The notes beneath the pieces were generated by a model. It ran no database searches, was not told the DNA's origin, and saw only the letters and a program-made list of their open reading frames with translations. This document shows, piece by piece, positions 15,001 to 28,601 of a stretch of 64,000 nucleotides of DNA. The DNA is from Aristolochia californica. Its lineage: Eukaryota; Streptophyta; Magnoliopsida; Piperales; Aristolochiaceae. Positions within the stretch are counted from its first letter, which is position 1. Each line of letters starts with the position of its first letter. The position numbers and the translations under genes are program-made. The stretch lies in contig JARWKL010000009.1 in NCBI GenBank assembly GCA_029961685.1, forward strand, positions 13,573,237 through 13,637,236. Direction: 5' to 3'.

Positions 15001-16100
15001 TAGTTCAACAACTCCAATAGATTGGAATTTGATAAGAAAGAGATTTTTCTACACATGCTTTAAAAAATGGATATGCATGCTTGAAACATGTTAAAGATGT
15101 AAATGAGCTATGAATACAAACCTTTTAAATAGAATAACAAACCGCTCATTTAATTTTCAAGTGAACGTTCGGTGGGATAATTAACCGAGTCAAACAAGCC
15201 ATTATTTTGCCCATTTACAAAAAGCTTACCAAACGATCATTGATGATTGTAAAGTCATTTATCATGCGAAACATGCCATATTTTTGTAAGGAATGACTTT
15301 TGGGTTGGGATTCAACACTCAGTTAAAATTCCCTCACCTCTCCTTTTCCCGACGATTGCAAAACCTGATATATAAAAACTAAAAAGAGGTTTAAATCCCT
15401 AAAAAATTACATAAACTTTTTGAAAATATCTCTCTCTATAATTTTCCATTGTACGTTTCCATTTTAGATGTATACATTTTTCCTAAATAAAAACTTGAGT
15501 TTTCACTTTTCCCTTCATCTCAAAGACAAAAAAGAGAATAGATGACAACAAAATGAAAATTTTAGACTTTGTGTATGGAAAATATTTAAAGCAATCACAA
15601 ACGTAAGTAAAGAAAATTTATTCACACACCAGATATGAACACAAAAGTTTTGTCATCCAAGTTTGGGAAATTCCACTAGTTCAACAACCCCAATAGATTG
15701 GAATTTGATAAGAAAGAGATTTTTCGACACATGCTTTAAAAAATGGATATGCATGCTTGAAACATTGTAAAGATGCAAATGAGCTATGGATCCAAACCTT
15801 TTAAAGATAATAACAAACCGCTCATTTAATTGTCAAGTGAACGTGCGGTGGGATATTTAACCGAGTCAAACAAGCCATTATTTTGCCCATTTACAAAAAG
15901 CTGACCTAACGATCATTGATGATTGTAAAGTGATTTATCATGCTTAACGGGCCATATTTTTCTAAGGAATGACTTTTGGGTTGGGATTCAACACTCAGTT
16001 AAAATTCCCTCACCTCCCCTTTTCCCGACGATTGCAAAACCTGATATATAAAAACTAAAAAGAGGTTTAAATCCCTAAAAATTACATAAACTTTTTGGAA
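12057..16100 (+). repeat. Monomers 19-24: A, short B2, chimera, B1 units
   Basis: Units begin at 12057 (A), 12731 (B2, 667 bp), 13398 (A at AATAGCTTGG, then GAGTGCTTGG and CCGCTGATTGAATTC of B2), 14074 (B, with a local rearrangement GAGATTAGAAACACATGC), 14749 (B1) and 15426 (B1). The 12731 unit lacks about 8 bases of the usual AAAATTTTAGACTTTGTG string near 12857-12868. The end of unit 12057 and most of unit 12731 recur about 4.72 kb downstream. Confidence 0.87.
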
Positions 16101-19100
16101 ATATCTCTCTGTATAATTTTCCATTGTGCGTTTCCATTTTAGATGTATACTTTTTTCTTGAATCAAAATGAGTTTTCAGTTCTCCCTTCATCTCGTAGAC
16201 AAAACAGAGAATACGTGACAACGAAATGAAAATATTAGAGTTTGTGTATGGAAAAAATTTAAAGCGATAAAAAATGTAAGTAAAGAAAATTTATTCACCC
16301 ACCACAAATGAACAAAAAAAAATTTTCATCCAAGTTTGGGAAATTCCACTAGAAAAACAACCCCAATAGCTTGGAATTTGATAAGAAAGAGATTTTTCAA
16401 CACATGCTTTAAAAAATGGATATGCATGCTTGAAACATGTTAAAGATGCAAATGAGCTATGGATCCAAACCTTTTAAAGAGAATAACAAACTGCTCATTT
16501 AATTCTCAAGTGAACGTGCGGTGCGATATTTAACAGAGTCAAACAAGCCATTATTTTGCCCATTTACAAAAAGCTGACTTAATGATCAATGATGATTGTA
16601 AAGTGATTTATCATGCGTAACGGGCCATATTTTTGTAAGCAATGACTTTTGGGTTGGGATTCAACACTCAGTTAAAATTCCCTCGCCTCCCCTTTTCCCG
16701 AGGATTGGAAAACCTGATATATAAAAACTAAAAAGAGGTTTAAATCCCTAAAAATTACTGAAACTTTTTGGAAATATCTCTCTCTATAATTTTGCATTGT
16801 GCATTTCCATTTTAGATGTATACTATTTTTCTTAAAGCAAAACTTGGGTTTTCACTTTTCCCTTCATATTGTAGACGAAACAGAGAATAGATGACATGGA
16901 AATGAAAATTTTAGACTTTGTGTAAGGAAAAATTTTAATGGAAAAAAAACGTAAGTAAGGAAAATTTATTCACACACTACAAATTAACACAAAAGTTTTG
17001 TCATCCAATTTTGGGTAATTCCACTAGTACAACAACCCCAATAGCCATGAATTTGATAAGAAAGTGATTTTTCTACACATGCTTTAAAAAGTGGATATGC
17101 ATGCTTGAAACAGGTTAAAATGTAAATAAGCTATGGATCGAAACCTTTTAAAGAGAATAACAAACTGCTCATTTAATTCGCAAGTGAACGTGCGGTGGGA
17201 TATTTAACCGAGTCAAACAAGCCATTATTTTGCCCATTTACAAAAAGCTGACCTAACGATCAATAATGATTGTAAAGTGATTTATCGTGCACAACGGGTC
17301 ATATTTTTGTAAGGAATGACTTTTGGGTTGGGATTTAACACTCAGTTAAAATTCCCTCGCCTCCCCTTTTCCCGACGATTGCAAAAGCTGATATATAAAA
17401 ACTAAAAAGAGGTTTAAATCCCTAAAAATTACATAAATTTTTTGGAAATATCTCTCTCCATATTTGTGCATTGTGCATTTCTATTTTAGAAGTGTACATT
17501 TTTCTTAAATCAAAACTTGAGTTTTCACTTTTTCCTTCATCTTTTAGACATAAAAGAGAATAGATGACAACGAAATGAAAATTTTATACTTTGTGTATGG
17601 AGAAAATTTAAAGCAATAACAAACATAAGTAAAGAAAATTTATTCACACACCACAAATGAAAACTAAAGTTTTGTCATCCAAGTTTGGGAAATTCCACTA
17701 GTTCAACAACTCCAATAGATTGGAATTTGATAAGAAAGAGATTTTTCTACACATGCTTTAAAAAATGGATATGAGTGCTTGGAACATGTTAAAGATGCAA
17801 ATGACCTATGGATCCGAACAATTTAAAAAGAATAACAAACCACTCATTGAATTCTCAACTGAACGTGCGGTGGGATATTTAACCGAGTCAAACAAGCCAT
17901 TATTTTGCCCATTTACAAAAAGCTGACCTAACAATCATTGATGGTTGTAAAGTGATTTATCATGCGTAACGGGCCATATTTTTTTTAGGAATTACTTTTG
18001 GGTTGGGATTCAACACTTAGTTAAAATTCCCTCGCCTCCCCTTTTCCCGACGATTGCAAAACCTAATATATAAAAACTAAATAGAGGTTTAAATCCCTAA
18101 AAATTACAGAAACTTTTTGGAAATATTTCTCTCTATAATTTTGCATTGTGCATTTCCATTTCAGAAGTACACTTTTTTTTTAAATCAAAACTTGAGTTTT
18201 CACTTTTCACTTCATCTCGTCGACAAAACAGAGAATAGATGACAAGGAAATGAAAATTTTAGACTTTGTGTATGGAAAAAATTTAAAGGAATAAAAAACG
18301 TAAGTAAGGAAAATTTATTCACACACCACAAATGAACACAAAAGTTTTGTGCTCCAATTTTGGGTAATTCCACTAGTACAACAACCCCAATAACCATGAA
18401 TTTGATAAGAAAGAGATTTTTCTACACATGCTTTAAAAAATGGATATGCATGCTTGAAACATGCTAAAGATGTAAATGAGCTATGGATCCAAACCTTTTA
18501 AAGAGAATAACAAACCGCACATTTAATTCTCAAGTGAATGTGCGGTGGTATATTTAACCGAGTCAAACAAGCCATTATTTTGCCCATTTACAAAAGGCTG
18601 ACCTAACGATCATTAATGATTGTAAAGTGATTTATCATGGTTAATGGACCATATTTTTGTAAAGAATGACTTTTGGGTTGGGATTCAACACTTAGTTAAA
18701 ATTCCCTGGCCTCCCCTTTTCCCGACGATTGCAAAACCTGATATATATAAACACTAAAAAGAGGTTTAAATCCCAAAAAATTACAGAAACTTTTTGAAAA
18801 TATCTCTCTCTATAATTTTCCATTGTACGTTTCTATTTTAGATGTATATTTTTTTCTTAAATCAAAACATGAGTTTTCACTTTTCCCTTCATCTCGTAGA
18901 CAAAACAGAGAATAGGTGACAACGAAATGAAAATTTTAGAGTTTGTGTCTGGAAAAAATTTAAAGCAATAAAAAACGTAAGTAAAGAAAATTTATTCACG
19001 CACCACTAATGAACACAAAAGTTTTGTCATCCAAGTTTGGGAAATTCCACTAGCACAACAACCCCAATAGCTTGGAATTTGTTAAGAAAGAGATATTTCT

Positions 19101-20150
19101 ACACATGCTTTAAAAAATGGATATGCATGCTTGAAACATGTTAAAGATACAAATGACCTATGGATCCAAACCTTTTAAAGACAATAAAAAGTTGCTCATT
19201 GAATTCTCTAGTGAACGTGCGGTGGGATATTTAACTGAGTCAAACAAGTCACTATTTTGCCCATTTACAAAGAACTGACCTAACGATCATTGATGATTGT
19301 AAAGTGATTTATCAAGCGTAACGGGCCATATTTTTGTAAGGAATGACTTTTGGGTTGGGATTCAACACTCAGTTAAAATTCCCACGCCTCCCCTTTTCCC
19401 GACAATTGTAAAACCTGATATATAAAAACTAAAAAGAGGTTTAAATCCCTAAAAATTACAGAAACTTTTTGGAAATATCTCTCTCTATAATTTTCCATTG
19501 TGCATTTCCATTTTAGATGTATACTTTTTTCTTAAATCAAAACATGAGTTTTCACTTTTCCCTTCATCTCGTAGACAAAACAGAGAATAGGTGACAACAA
19601 AATGAAAATTTTAGAGTTTGTGTATGGAAAAAATTTAAAGCAATAAAAAACGTAAGTAAAGAAATTTTTTTCACACACCACAAATGAACCCAAAAGTTTT
19701 GTCATCCAAGTTTAGGAAATTCCACTAGCACAACAACCCCAATAGCTTGGAATTTGATAAGAAAGAGATATTTCTACACAAGCTTTTAAAAAATGGATAT
19801 GCATGCTTGAAACATGTTAAAGATGCAAATGACGTATGGATCCAAACCTTTTAAAGAGAATAAAAAGTTGCTCATTAAACTATCAAATGAACGTGGGGTG
19901 GGATATTTAACCAAGTAAAAAAAGCCATTATTTTGCCTATTCACAAAAAGCTGACCTAACGATCATTGATGATTGTAAACTGATTTATCAAGCCTAACGG
20001 GCCATATTTTTCTAAGGAATGACTTTTGGGTTGGGATTCAACAGTCAGTTAAAATTCCCTCGCCTCCCCTTTTCCCGACGATTGCGAAACATGATATATA
20101 AAAACTTAAAAAAGATTTAAATCGCTAAAAATTACAGAAACTTTTTGGAA
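16101..20150 (+). repeat. Monomers 25-30: C-containing segment
   Basis: Units begin at 16101 (A start and AGCTTGG, then AGATTTTTC and CTGCTCATTTAATTCTC, an A-to-B1 chimera), 16774 (C), 17448 (B2), 18123 (C), 18800 (A) and 19475 (A). The order C-B2-C places two C units exactly two monomers apart. Confidence 0.87.
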
Positions 20151-23100
20151 ATATCTCTCTCCATAATTGTGCATTGTGCATTTTTCCATTTTAGATGTGT
20201 TCATTTTTCTAAAATCAACACTTGAATTTTCACTTTTTCCTTCATCTCGTAGACAAAAAAGAGAATAGATGACAACGAAATGAAAATTTTAGACTTTGTG
20301 TATGGAGAAAATTTAAAGCAATAACAAACGTAAGTAAAGAAAATTTATTCACAAACCACAAATGAAAACAAAAGTTTTGTCATCCAAGTTTTGGAAATTC
20401 CACTAGTTCAACAACCCCAATAGATTGGAATTTGATAAGAAAGAGATTTTTCTACACATGCTTTAAAAAACGTATATGAGTGCTTGGAACATGTTAAATA
20501 TGCAAATGACCTATGGATCCAAACCTTTTAAAAAGAATAACAAATCGCTGATTGAATTCTCAAGTGAACGTGTGGTGGGATATTTAACCGAGTCAAACAA
20601 GCCAATATTTTGCCCATTTACAAAAAGATGACCTAACGATCATTGATGATTGTAAAGTGATTTATCATCTGTAACGGGCCATATTTTTGTAAGGAATGAC
20701 TTTTGGGTTGGGATTCAACACTGAGTTAAAATTCCCTCGCCTCCCCTTTTCCCGACGATTGCAAAACCTGATATATAAAAACTAAAAAGAGGTTTAAATC
20801 CCTAAAAATTACAGAAACATTTTGGAAATATCTCTCTCTATAATATTCCATTGTTTGTTTCCATTTTAGATGTATAATTTTTTCTTAAATCAAAACATGA
20901 GTTTTCACTTTTCCCTTCATCTCGAAGACAAAACAGAGAATAGGTGACAACGAAATGAAAATTTTAGAGTTTGTGTAAGGAAAAATTTAAAGCAATAAAA
21001 AACGTCAGTAAAGAAAATTTATTGACACACCACAAATAAAAACAAAAGCTTTGTCATCCAAGTTTGCGAAATTCCACTTGAACAACAACCCCAATAGCTT
21101 GGAATTTGATAAGAAAGTGATATTTCTACACATGCTTTAAAAAATGGATATGCATGCTAGAAACATGTCAAAGATGCAAATGACCTATGGATCCAAACCT
21201 TTTAAAGAGAATAAAAAGTTGCTCATTAAATTATCAAGTGAATGTGTGGTGGGATATTTAACCGAGTCAAACAAGCCATTATTTTGCCCATTTACAAAAA
21301 GCTGACCTAACGATCATTGATGATTGTAAAGTGATTTATCATGCGTAACGGACCATATTTTTGTAAGGAATGACATTTGGGTTGGGATTCAACACTCAGT
21401 TAAAATTCCCTCGCCTCCCCGATTCCCAATGATTGCAAAACCTGATATATAAAAACTAAAAAGAGGTTTAAATCCCTAAAAATTACAGAAACTTTTTGGA
21501 AATATCTCTCTCTATAATTTTGCATTGTGCATTTCCATTTTAGATGTATACATTTTTTCTTAAATCAAAACTTGAGTTTTCACTTTTCCCTTCATCTCGT
21601 AGACAAAACAGAGAATAGATGACAAGGAAATGAAAATTTTAGACTTTGTGTATAGAAAAAATTTTAAGGAATAAAAAACGTTAGTAAGGAAAATTTATTC
21701 ACACACCACAAATGAACACAAAAGCTTTGTCATCCAATTTCGGGTTATTCCACTAGTACAACAATGCCAATAACCATTAATTTGATAAGAAAGAGATTTG
21801 TCTACACATGCTTTAAAAAATGGATATGCATGCTTGAAACATGTAAAGATGTAAATGAGCTATGGATCCAAACCTTTTAAAGTGAATAACAAACCGCTCA
21901 TTGAAATCTCAAGTGAACGTGCGGTGGGATATTTAACCGCATAAAAGAAGCCATTATTTTGCCCATTTACAAAAAGCTGACCTAACATTCATTAATGATT
22001 GTAAAGTGATTTATCAAGCGTAACGGGCCATATTTTGGTAAGGAATTACTTGTGGGTTGGGATTCAACACTCAGTTAAAATTCCCTCGCCTCCCCTTTTC
22101 CCGACAATTGTAAAAGCTGATATATAAAAACTAAAAAGAGGTTTAAATCCCTAAAAGTTACAGAAACTTTTTGGAAATATCTCTCTCTATAATTTTCCAT
22201 TGCGTGTTTCCATTTTAGATGTATAATTTTTTCTTAAATCAAAACATGAGTTTTTACTTTTCCCATAATCTCGTAGACAAAATAGAGAATAGGTGACAAC
22301 GTAAGTAATGAAAATTTTAGAGTTTGTGTATGGAAAAAATTTAAAGCAATAAAAAACGTAAGTAAAGAAATTTTTTTCACACACCACAAATGAACACAAA
22401 AGTTTTGTCATCCAAGTTTAGGAAATTCCACTATCACAACAACCCCAATAGCTTGGAATTTGATAAGAAAAAGATAACTGGATATGCATGCTTGAAACAT
22501 GTTAAATATGAAAATGACCTATGGATCCAAACCTTTTAAAGAGAATAAAAAATTCCTCATTAAATTATCAAGTGAACATGCGGTGGGATATTTAACCGAG
22601 TCAAACAAGCCATTATTTTGCCCATTTACAAAAAGCTGACCTAACGATCATTGATGGATTGTAAACTAATTTATCATGCGTAACGGGTCATATTTTTGTA
22701 ACGAATGACTTTTTGGTTGGGATTCAACACTCAGTTAAAATTCCCTCGCCTCTCTTTTTCTCGACGATTGCAAAACCTGATATATAAAAACTAAAAAGAG
22801 GTTTAAATCCCTAAAAATTAAATAAACTTTTTAGAAATGTCTCTCTCCATATTTGTGCATTGGGCATTTCCATTTTAGATGGGTACATTTTTCTTAAATT
22901 AAAACTTGAGTTTTCACTTTTTCCTTCGTCTCGTAGACAAAAAAGAGAAAAGATGACAACGAAATGAAAATTTTAGACTTTCTGTATGGAGAAAATTTAA
23001 AGCAATAACAAACATAAGTAAAGAAAATTTATTCACACTACAAATGAAAGCAAAAGTTTTGTCATCCAAGTTTGAGAAATTCCACTAGTTCAACAACCCC

Positions 23101-23508
23101 AATAGATATGAATTTGATAAGAAAGAGATTTTTCTACACATGCTTTTAAAAATGGATATGAGTGCTTGGAACATGTTAAAGATGCAAATGACCTATGGAT
23201 CCAAACCTTTTAAAAATAATAACAAACCGCTCATTGAATTCTCAAGTGACAAGCGGTGGGATATTTAACCGAGTCAAACAAACCATTATTTTGCCCATTT
23301 ACAAAAAGCTGACCTAACGATCATTGATGATTGTAAACTGATTTATCATGCGTAACGGGCCATATTTTTGTAACGAAAGACTTTTTGGTTAGGATTCAAT
23401 ACTCAGTTAAAATTCCCTCGCCTCCCCTTTTCTCAACGATTGCAAAACCTGATATATAAAAACTAAAAAGAGGTTTAAATCCCTACAAATTACAGAAACA
23501 TTTTGGAA
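20151..23508 (+). repeat. Monomers 31-35: B2, A, C, A, B2
   Basis: Units begin at 20151 (B2), 20828 (A), 21502 (C), 22177 (A) and 22837 (B2). The 22177 unit is 660 bp because about 15 bases are missing near 22473-22482: AAGATAACTGGATATGC replaces the usual AGAGATATTTCTACACATGC plus A-rich spacer. It also has a small local insertion, GTAAGTAATGAAAATT, near 22301. Confidence 0.87.
21502..22176 (+). repeat. Representative type C monomer (675 bp)
   Basis: Type C starts CTCTCTATAATTTTGCATTGTGC. It carries AAAGGAAATG-like and AAGGAATAAAAAACG variants with GTAAGGAAAATTTATT (others have GTAAAGAAAATT), then GGGTTATTCC or GGGTAATTCC, and CCATTAATTT or CCATGAATTT where A has GCTTGGAATTT. Its 3-prime half resembles B1 (GATGTAAATGAGCTATGG, CCGCTCATT). 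Full C units begin at 16774, 18123, 21502 and 61533. Units at 33991, 52202, 55457 and 57481 have a C-like 5-prime part joined to B1-type sequence. The C class may itself be an old recombinant; I cannot order the events by eye. Confidence 0.8.
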
Positions 23509-24310
23509 ATATCTCTCTCCATATTTGTGTATTGTGCATTTCCATTTTAGACGTGTCCATTTTTCTTAAACCAAAACTTGAGTTTTCACTTTTTCCTTTA
23601 TCTCGTCGACAAAAAAGAGAATAGATGACAACGAAATGAAAATTTTAGACTTTGTGTATGGAGAAAATTTAAAGCAATAAGAAACGTAAGAAAAGAAAAT
23701 TTATTCACACACCACAAATGAAAACAAAAGTTTTGTCATCCACGTTTGGGAAATTCCACTAGTTCAACAACCCCAATAGATTGGAATTTGATAAGAAAGA
23801 GATTTTTCTACAAATGCTTTAAAAAAAGGATATGAGTGCTTGGAACATGTTAAAGATGCAAATGACCTATGGATCCAAACCTTTCAAAAAGAGTAACAAC
23901 CCCAATAGATTGGAATTTGATAAGAAAGAGATTTTTCTACACATGCTTTAACAAATGGATATGCATGCTGGAAACATGTTAAAGATGCAAATGAGCTATG
24001 GATCCAAACCTTTTAAAGAGAATAACAAACCGCTCATTTAATTCTCAAGTGAACGTGCGGTGGGATATTTAACTGAGTCAAACAAGCCATTATTTTGCCT
24101 ATTTACAAAAAACTGACCGAACGATCATTGATGATTGTAACGTGATTTATCATGCGTAACGCGCCATATTTTTGTAAGGAATGGCTTTTGGGTTGGGATT
24201 CAACACTCAGTTAAAATTCCCTTCCCTCCCCTTTTCCCGACAATTACAACACTTGATATATAAAAACTAAAAAGTGGTTTAAATCCGTAAAAAAACAGAA
24301 ATTTTTGGAA
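23509..24310 (+). repeat. Expanded 802-bp monomer with 129-bp internal duplication
   Basis: The string AACAACCCCAATAGATTGG occurs twice in this unit, at 23766 and 23895, so about 129 bp of the central region is repeated. The first copy is B2 (GAGTGCTTGGAACATG). The second is B1 (GCATGCTGGAAACATG, GAGCTATGG, CCGCTCATTTAATTCT). The switch occurs where B2 should read AATAACAAACCGCTC but reads AGTAACAACCCCAATAG. The shared string TAACAA is a plausible microhomology. This looks like an out-of-register exchange between a B2 and a B1 monomer, joining the two subtypes. Confidence 0.85.
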
Positions 24311-27300
24311 ATATCTCTCTCTATAATTTTTGATTGTGCATTTCCATTTTAGATGTATACATTTTTCCTAAATCAAAACTTGAGTTTTCACTTTTCCCTC
24401 AATCTCATAGACAAAAAAGAGAATAGATGACAATGAAATGAAAATATTAGACTTTGTGTATGGAAAATATTTAAAGCAATAACAAACGTAAGCAAAGAAA
24501 ATTTATTCACACACCACATATGAACACAAAAGTTTTGTCGTCCAAGTTTGGGAAATTCCACTAGTTCAACAACCCCAATAGATTGGAATTTGATAAGAAA
24601 GAGATTTTTCTACACATGCTTTAAAAAATGGAAATGCATGCTTGAAACATGTTAAAGATGCAAATGAGCTATGGATCCAAAGCTTTTAAAGGGAATAACT
24701 AAAGGCTCATTTAATTCTCAGGTGAACGTGCGGCGGGATATTTAACCGAGTCAAACAAGCCATTATTTTGTGCATTTACAAAAAGCTGACCTAACGATCA
24801 TTGATGATTCTAAAGTGATTTATCATGCGAAACAGGCCATATTTTTGTAGGGAATGACTTTTGGGTTGGGATTCAACACTCAGTTAAAATTCCCTCGCCT
24901 CACCTTTTCCCGACGATTGCAAAACCTGATATATAAAAACTAAAAGGAGGTTTAAATCCGTAAAAAAACAGAAATTTTTGGAAATATCTCTCTCTATAAT
25001 TTTTGATTGTGCATTTCTATTTTAGATGTATACATTTTTCCTAAATCAAAACTTGAGTTTTCACTTTTCCCTCAATCTCATAGACAAAAAAGAGAATAGA
25101 TGACAATGAAATGAAAATATTAGACTTTGTGTATGGAAAATATTTAAGGCAATAACAAACGTAAGCAAAGAAAATTTATTCACACACCACATATGAACAC
25201 AAAAGTTTTGTCGTCCAAGTTTGGGAAATTCCACTAGTTCAACAACCCCAATAGATTGGAATTTGATAAGAAAGAGATTTTTCTACACATGCTTTAAAAA
25301 ATGGAAATGCATGCTTGAAACATGTTAAAGATGCAAATGAGCTATGGATCCAAAGCTTTTAAAAGGAATAACTAACCGCTCATTTAATTCTCAAGTGAAC
25401 GTGCGGTGGGATATTTAACCGAGTCAAACAAGCCATTATTTTGCGCATTTACAAAAAGCTTACCAAACGATCATTGATAATTCTAAAGTGATTTATCATG
25501 CGAAACATGCCATATTTTTGTATGGAATGACTTTTGGGTTGGGATTCAACACTCAGTTAAAATTCCCTCGCCTCTCCTTTTCCCGACGATTGCAAAACCT
25601 GATATATAAAAACTAAAAGGAGGTTTAAATCCCTAAAAAATTGCAGAAACTTTTTGAAAATATCTCTCTCTATAATTTTCCATTGTGCGTTTCCATTTTA
25701 GATGCATACATTTTTCCTAAATAAAAACTTGAGTTTTCACTTTTCCCATCATCTCGTAGACAAAAAAGAGAATCGATGACAACGAAATGAAAATTTTAGA
25801 CTTTGTGTTTGGAAAATATTTAAAGCAATCACAAACGTAAGTAAAGAAAATTTATTCACACACCACATATGAACACAAAAGTTTTGTCAACCAAGTTTGG
25901 GAAATTCCAATAGTTCAACAACCCCAATATATTGGAATTTGATAAGAAAGAGATTTTTCTACACATGCTTTAAAAAATGGATATGCATGCTTGAAACATG
26001 TTAAAGATGCAAATGACCTATGGATCCAAACCTTTTAAAGAGAATAACAAACTGCTCATTTAATTCTCTAGTGAACGTGCGGTGGGATATTTAACCGAGT
26101 CAAACAAGCCATTATTTTGCCCATTTACAAAAAGCTGACCTAACGATCATTGATGATTGTAAAGTGATTTATCAAGCGTAATGGGCCATATTTTTGTAAG
26201 GAATGACTTTTGGGTTGGGATTCAACACTCAGTTAAAATTCCCTCGCCTCCCCATTTCCCGATGATTGCAAAACCTGATATATAAAAACTAAAAAGAGGC
26301 TTAAATCCTTAAAAATTACAGAAAATTTTTGGAAATTTATCTCTCTATAATTTTCCATTGTGCAGTTCCATTTTAGATGTATACGTTTTTCTTAAATCAA
26401 AACATGAGTTTTCACTTCTCCCTTCATCTCGTAGACAAAACAGAGAATAGGTGACAACGAAATGAAAATTTTAGAGTTTGTGTATGGAAAAAATTTAAAG
26501 CAATAAAAAACGTAAGAAAAAAAAATTTATTCACACACCACAAATGAACACAAAAGTTTTGTCATTCAAGTTTGGGAAATTCCACTAGAAAAACAACCCC
26601 AATAGCTTGGAATTTGATAAGAAAGAGATATTTCTACACATGCTTTAAAAAATGTATATGCATGCTAGAAACATGTTAAAGATGCAAATGACCTATGGAT
26701 CCAAACCTTTCAAAGAGAATAAAAGGTTGCTCATTAAATTATCAAGTGAACGTGAGATGGGGTATTTAACCGAATCAAACAAGCCATTATTTTGCCCATT
26801 TAAAAAAAACTGACCTGACGATTACTGATGATTGTAAACTGATTTATCATGTGTAACGGGCCATATTTTTTTAATGAAGGACTTTTTGGTTGGGATTCAA
26901 CACTCAGTTAAAATTCCCTCGCCTCCCCATTTCTCGACGATTGCAAAACCTGAGATATAAAAACTAAAATGAGGTTTAAATCCCTAAAAATTACAAAAAA
27001 ATTTTGGAAATATCTCTCTCCATATTTGTGCATTGTGCATTTCCATTTTAGATGTATACATTTTTCCTAAATCAAAACTTGAGTTTTCACTTTTCCCTTC
27101 ATCTCGTAGACAAAAAAGAGAAGAGATGACAATGAAATGAAAATATTACACTTTGTGTATGGAAAATATTTAAAGCAATAACAAACGTAGGTAAATAAAA
27201 TTTATTCACACACCAAATATGAACACAAAAATTTTGTCATCCATGTTTTGGATATTCCACTAGTTCAACAACCCCAATAGATTGGAATTTGATAAGAAAG

Positions 27301-28361
27301 AGATTTTTTTACACATGCTTTAAAAAATGGATATGCATGCTTGAAACATGTTAAAGATGCAAATGAGCAATGGATCCAAAACTTTTAAAGAGAATAACAA
27401 ACCGCTCATTTAATTCTCAAGTGAACGTGCGGTGGGATATTTAACCGAGTCAAACAAGCCATTATTTTGCCCATTTACAAAAAGCTTACGAAACGATCAT
27501 TGATTATTGTAAACTGATTTATCATGCGAAACAGGCCATATTTTTGTAAGCAATGGCTTAAGGGTTGGGATTCAACACTCAGTTAAAATTCCCTCGCCTC
27601 TCCTTTTCCCGACGATTGCGAAACCTGATATATAAAAACTAAAAAAGAGGTTTAAATCCCTAAAAAATTATAGAAACTTTTTGAAAATATCTCTCTCTAT
27701 AATTTTCCATTGTGCATTTCCATTTTAGATGTATACATTTTTCCTAAATCAAAACTTGAGTTTTCACTTTTCCCTTCATCTCGTAGACAAAAAAGAGAAT
27801 AGATGACAACGAAATGAAAAATTTAGACTTTGTGTATGGAAAATATTTAAAGCAATCACAAACGTAAGTAAATAAAATTTATTCACACACCACATATGAA
27901 CACAAAAGTTTTTTCATCCAAGTTTGGGAAATTCCACTAGTTCAACAACCCCAATAGATTGGAATTTGATAAGAAAGATATATTTCTACACATGCTTTAA
28001 AAAATGGATATGCATGTTTGAAACATGTTAAAGATGCAAATGACCTATGGATCCAAACCTTTTAAAACGAATAACAAACCATTCATTGAATTCTCAAGTG
28101 GACGTGCGGTGGGATATTTAACTCAGTCAAACAAGCCATTATTTTGCCCATTTACAAAAAGCTGACCTAACGATCATTGATGATTGTAAAGTGATTTATC
28201 ATGCGTAACGGACCATATTTTTTTCAGGAATGACTTTTGGGTTGGGATTCAACACTCAGTTAAAATTTCCTCGCCTCCCCATTTCCCGACGATTGCAAAA
28301 CTTGATATATAAAAACTAAAAAGAGGTTTAAATCCCTAAAAATTACAGAAACTTTTTGGAA
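24311..28361 (+). repeat. Monomers 37-42: B1-rich segment with near-identical pair
   Basis: Units begin at 24311 (B1), 24984 (B1), 25660 (B1), 26335 (A), 27010 (B2-type start, B1 middle) and 27687 (B, ending in CCATTCATTGAATTC). The first two are nearly identical and share private variants (TTTTTGATTGTGC, CCCTCAATCTCATAG, AAAATATTAG, GTCGTCCAAG, GGAAATGCATGC). Both are preceded by the rare AAATCCGTAAAAAAACAG. Confidence 0.87.
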
Positions 28362-28601
28362 ATATCGCTCTCTATAATATTGCATTGTGCATTTCCATCT
28401 TAGATGTGTAATTTTTTCTTAAATCAAAACTTGAGTTTTCACTTTTTCCTTTTTCTCGTAGACAAAAAAGAGAATAGATAACAACGAAATGAAAATTTTA
28501 GACTTTGTGTATGGAGAAAATTTAAAGCAATAACAAACGTAAGTAAAGAAAATTACAGTTGAAGAGGTTTAAACCCTAAAAATTACAGTGACTTTTTGGA
28601 A
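28362..28601 (+). repeat. Truncated 240-bp monomer
   Basis: This unit keeps its first ~190 bases (start ATATCGCTCTC through GTAAGTAAAGAAAATT) and its last ~40 (GAAGAGGTTTAAACCC through ACTTTTTGG). About 435 bp in between are missing. The join near 28551-28562 reads GAAAATTACAGTTGAAGAGG. AAAATTACAG normally occurs at the unit end, so the breakpoint may have used AAAATT homology with a short filler. All mid-unit subtype markers are lost; the start resembles B2/C. Confidence 0.88.

Noticed and set aside
23509..24310. Transposon insertion causing the extra length
   Set aside because: The extra 129 bp is a second copy of the central monomer region, not foreign sequence.
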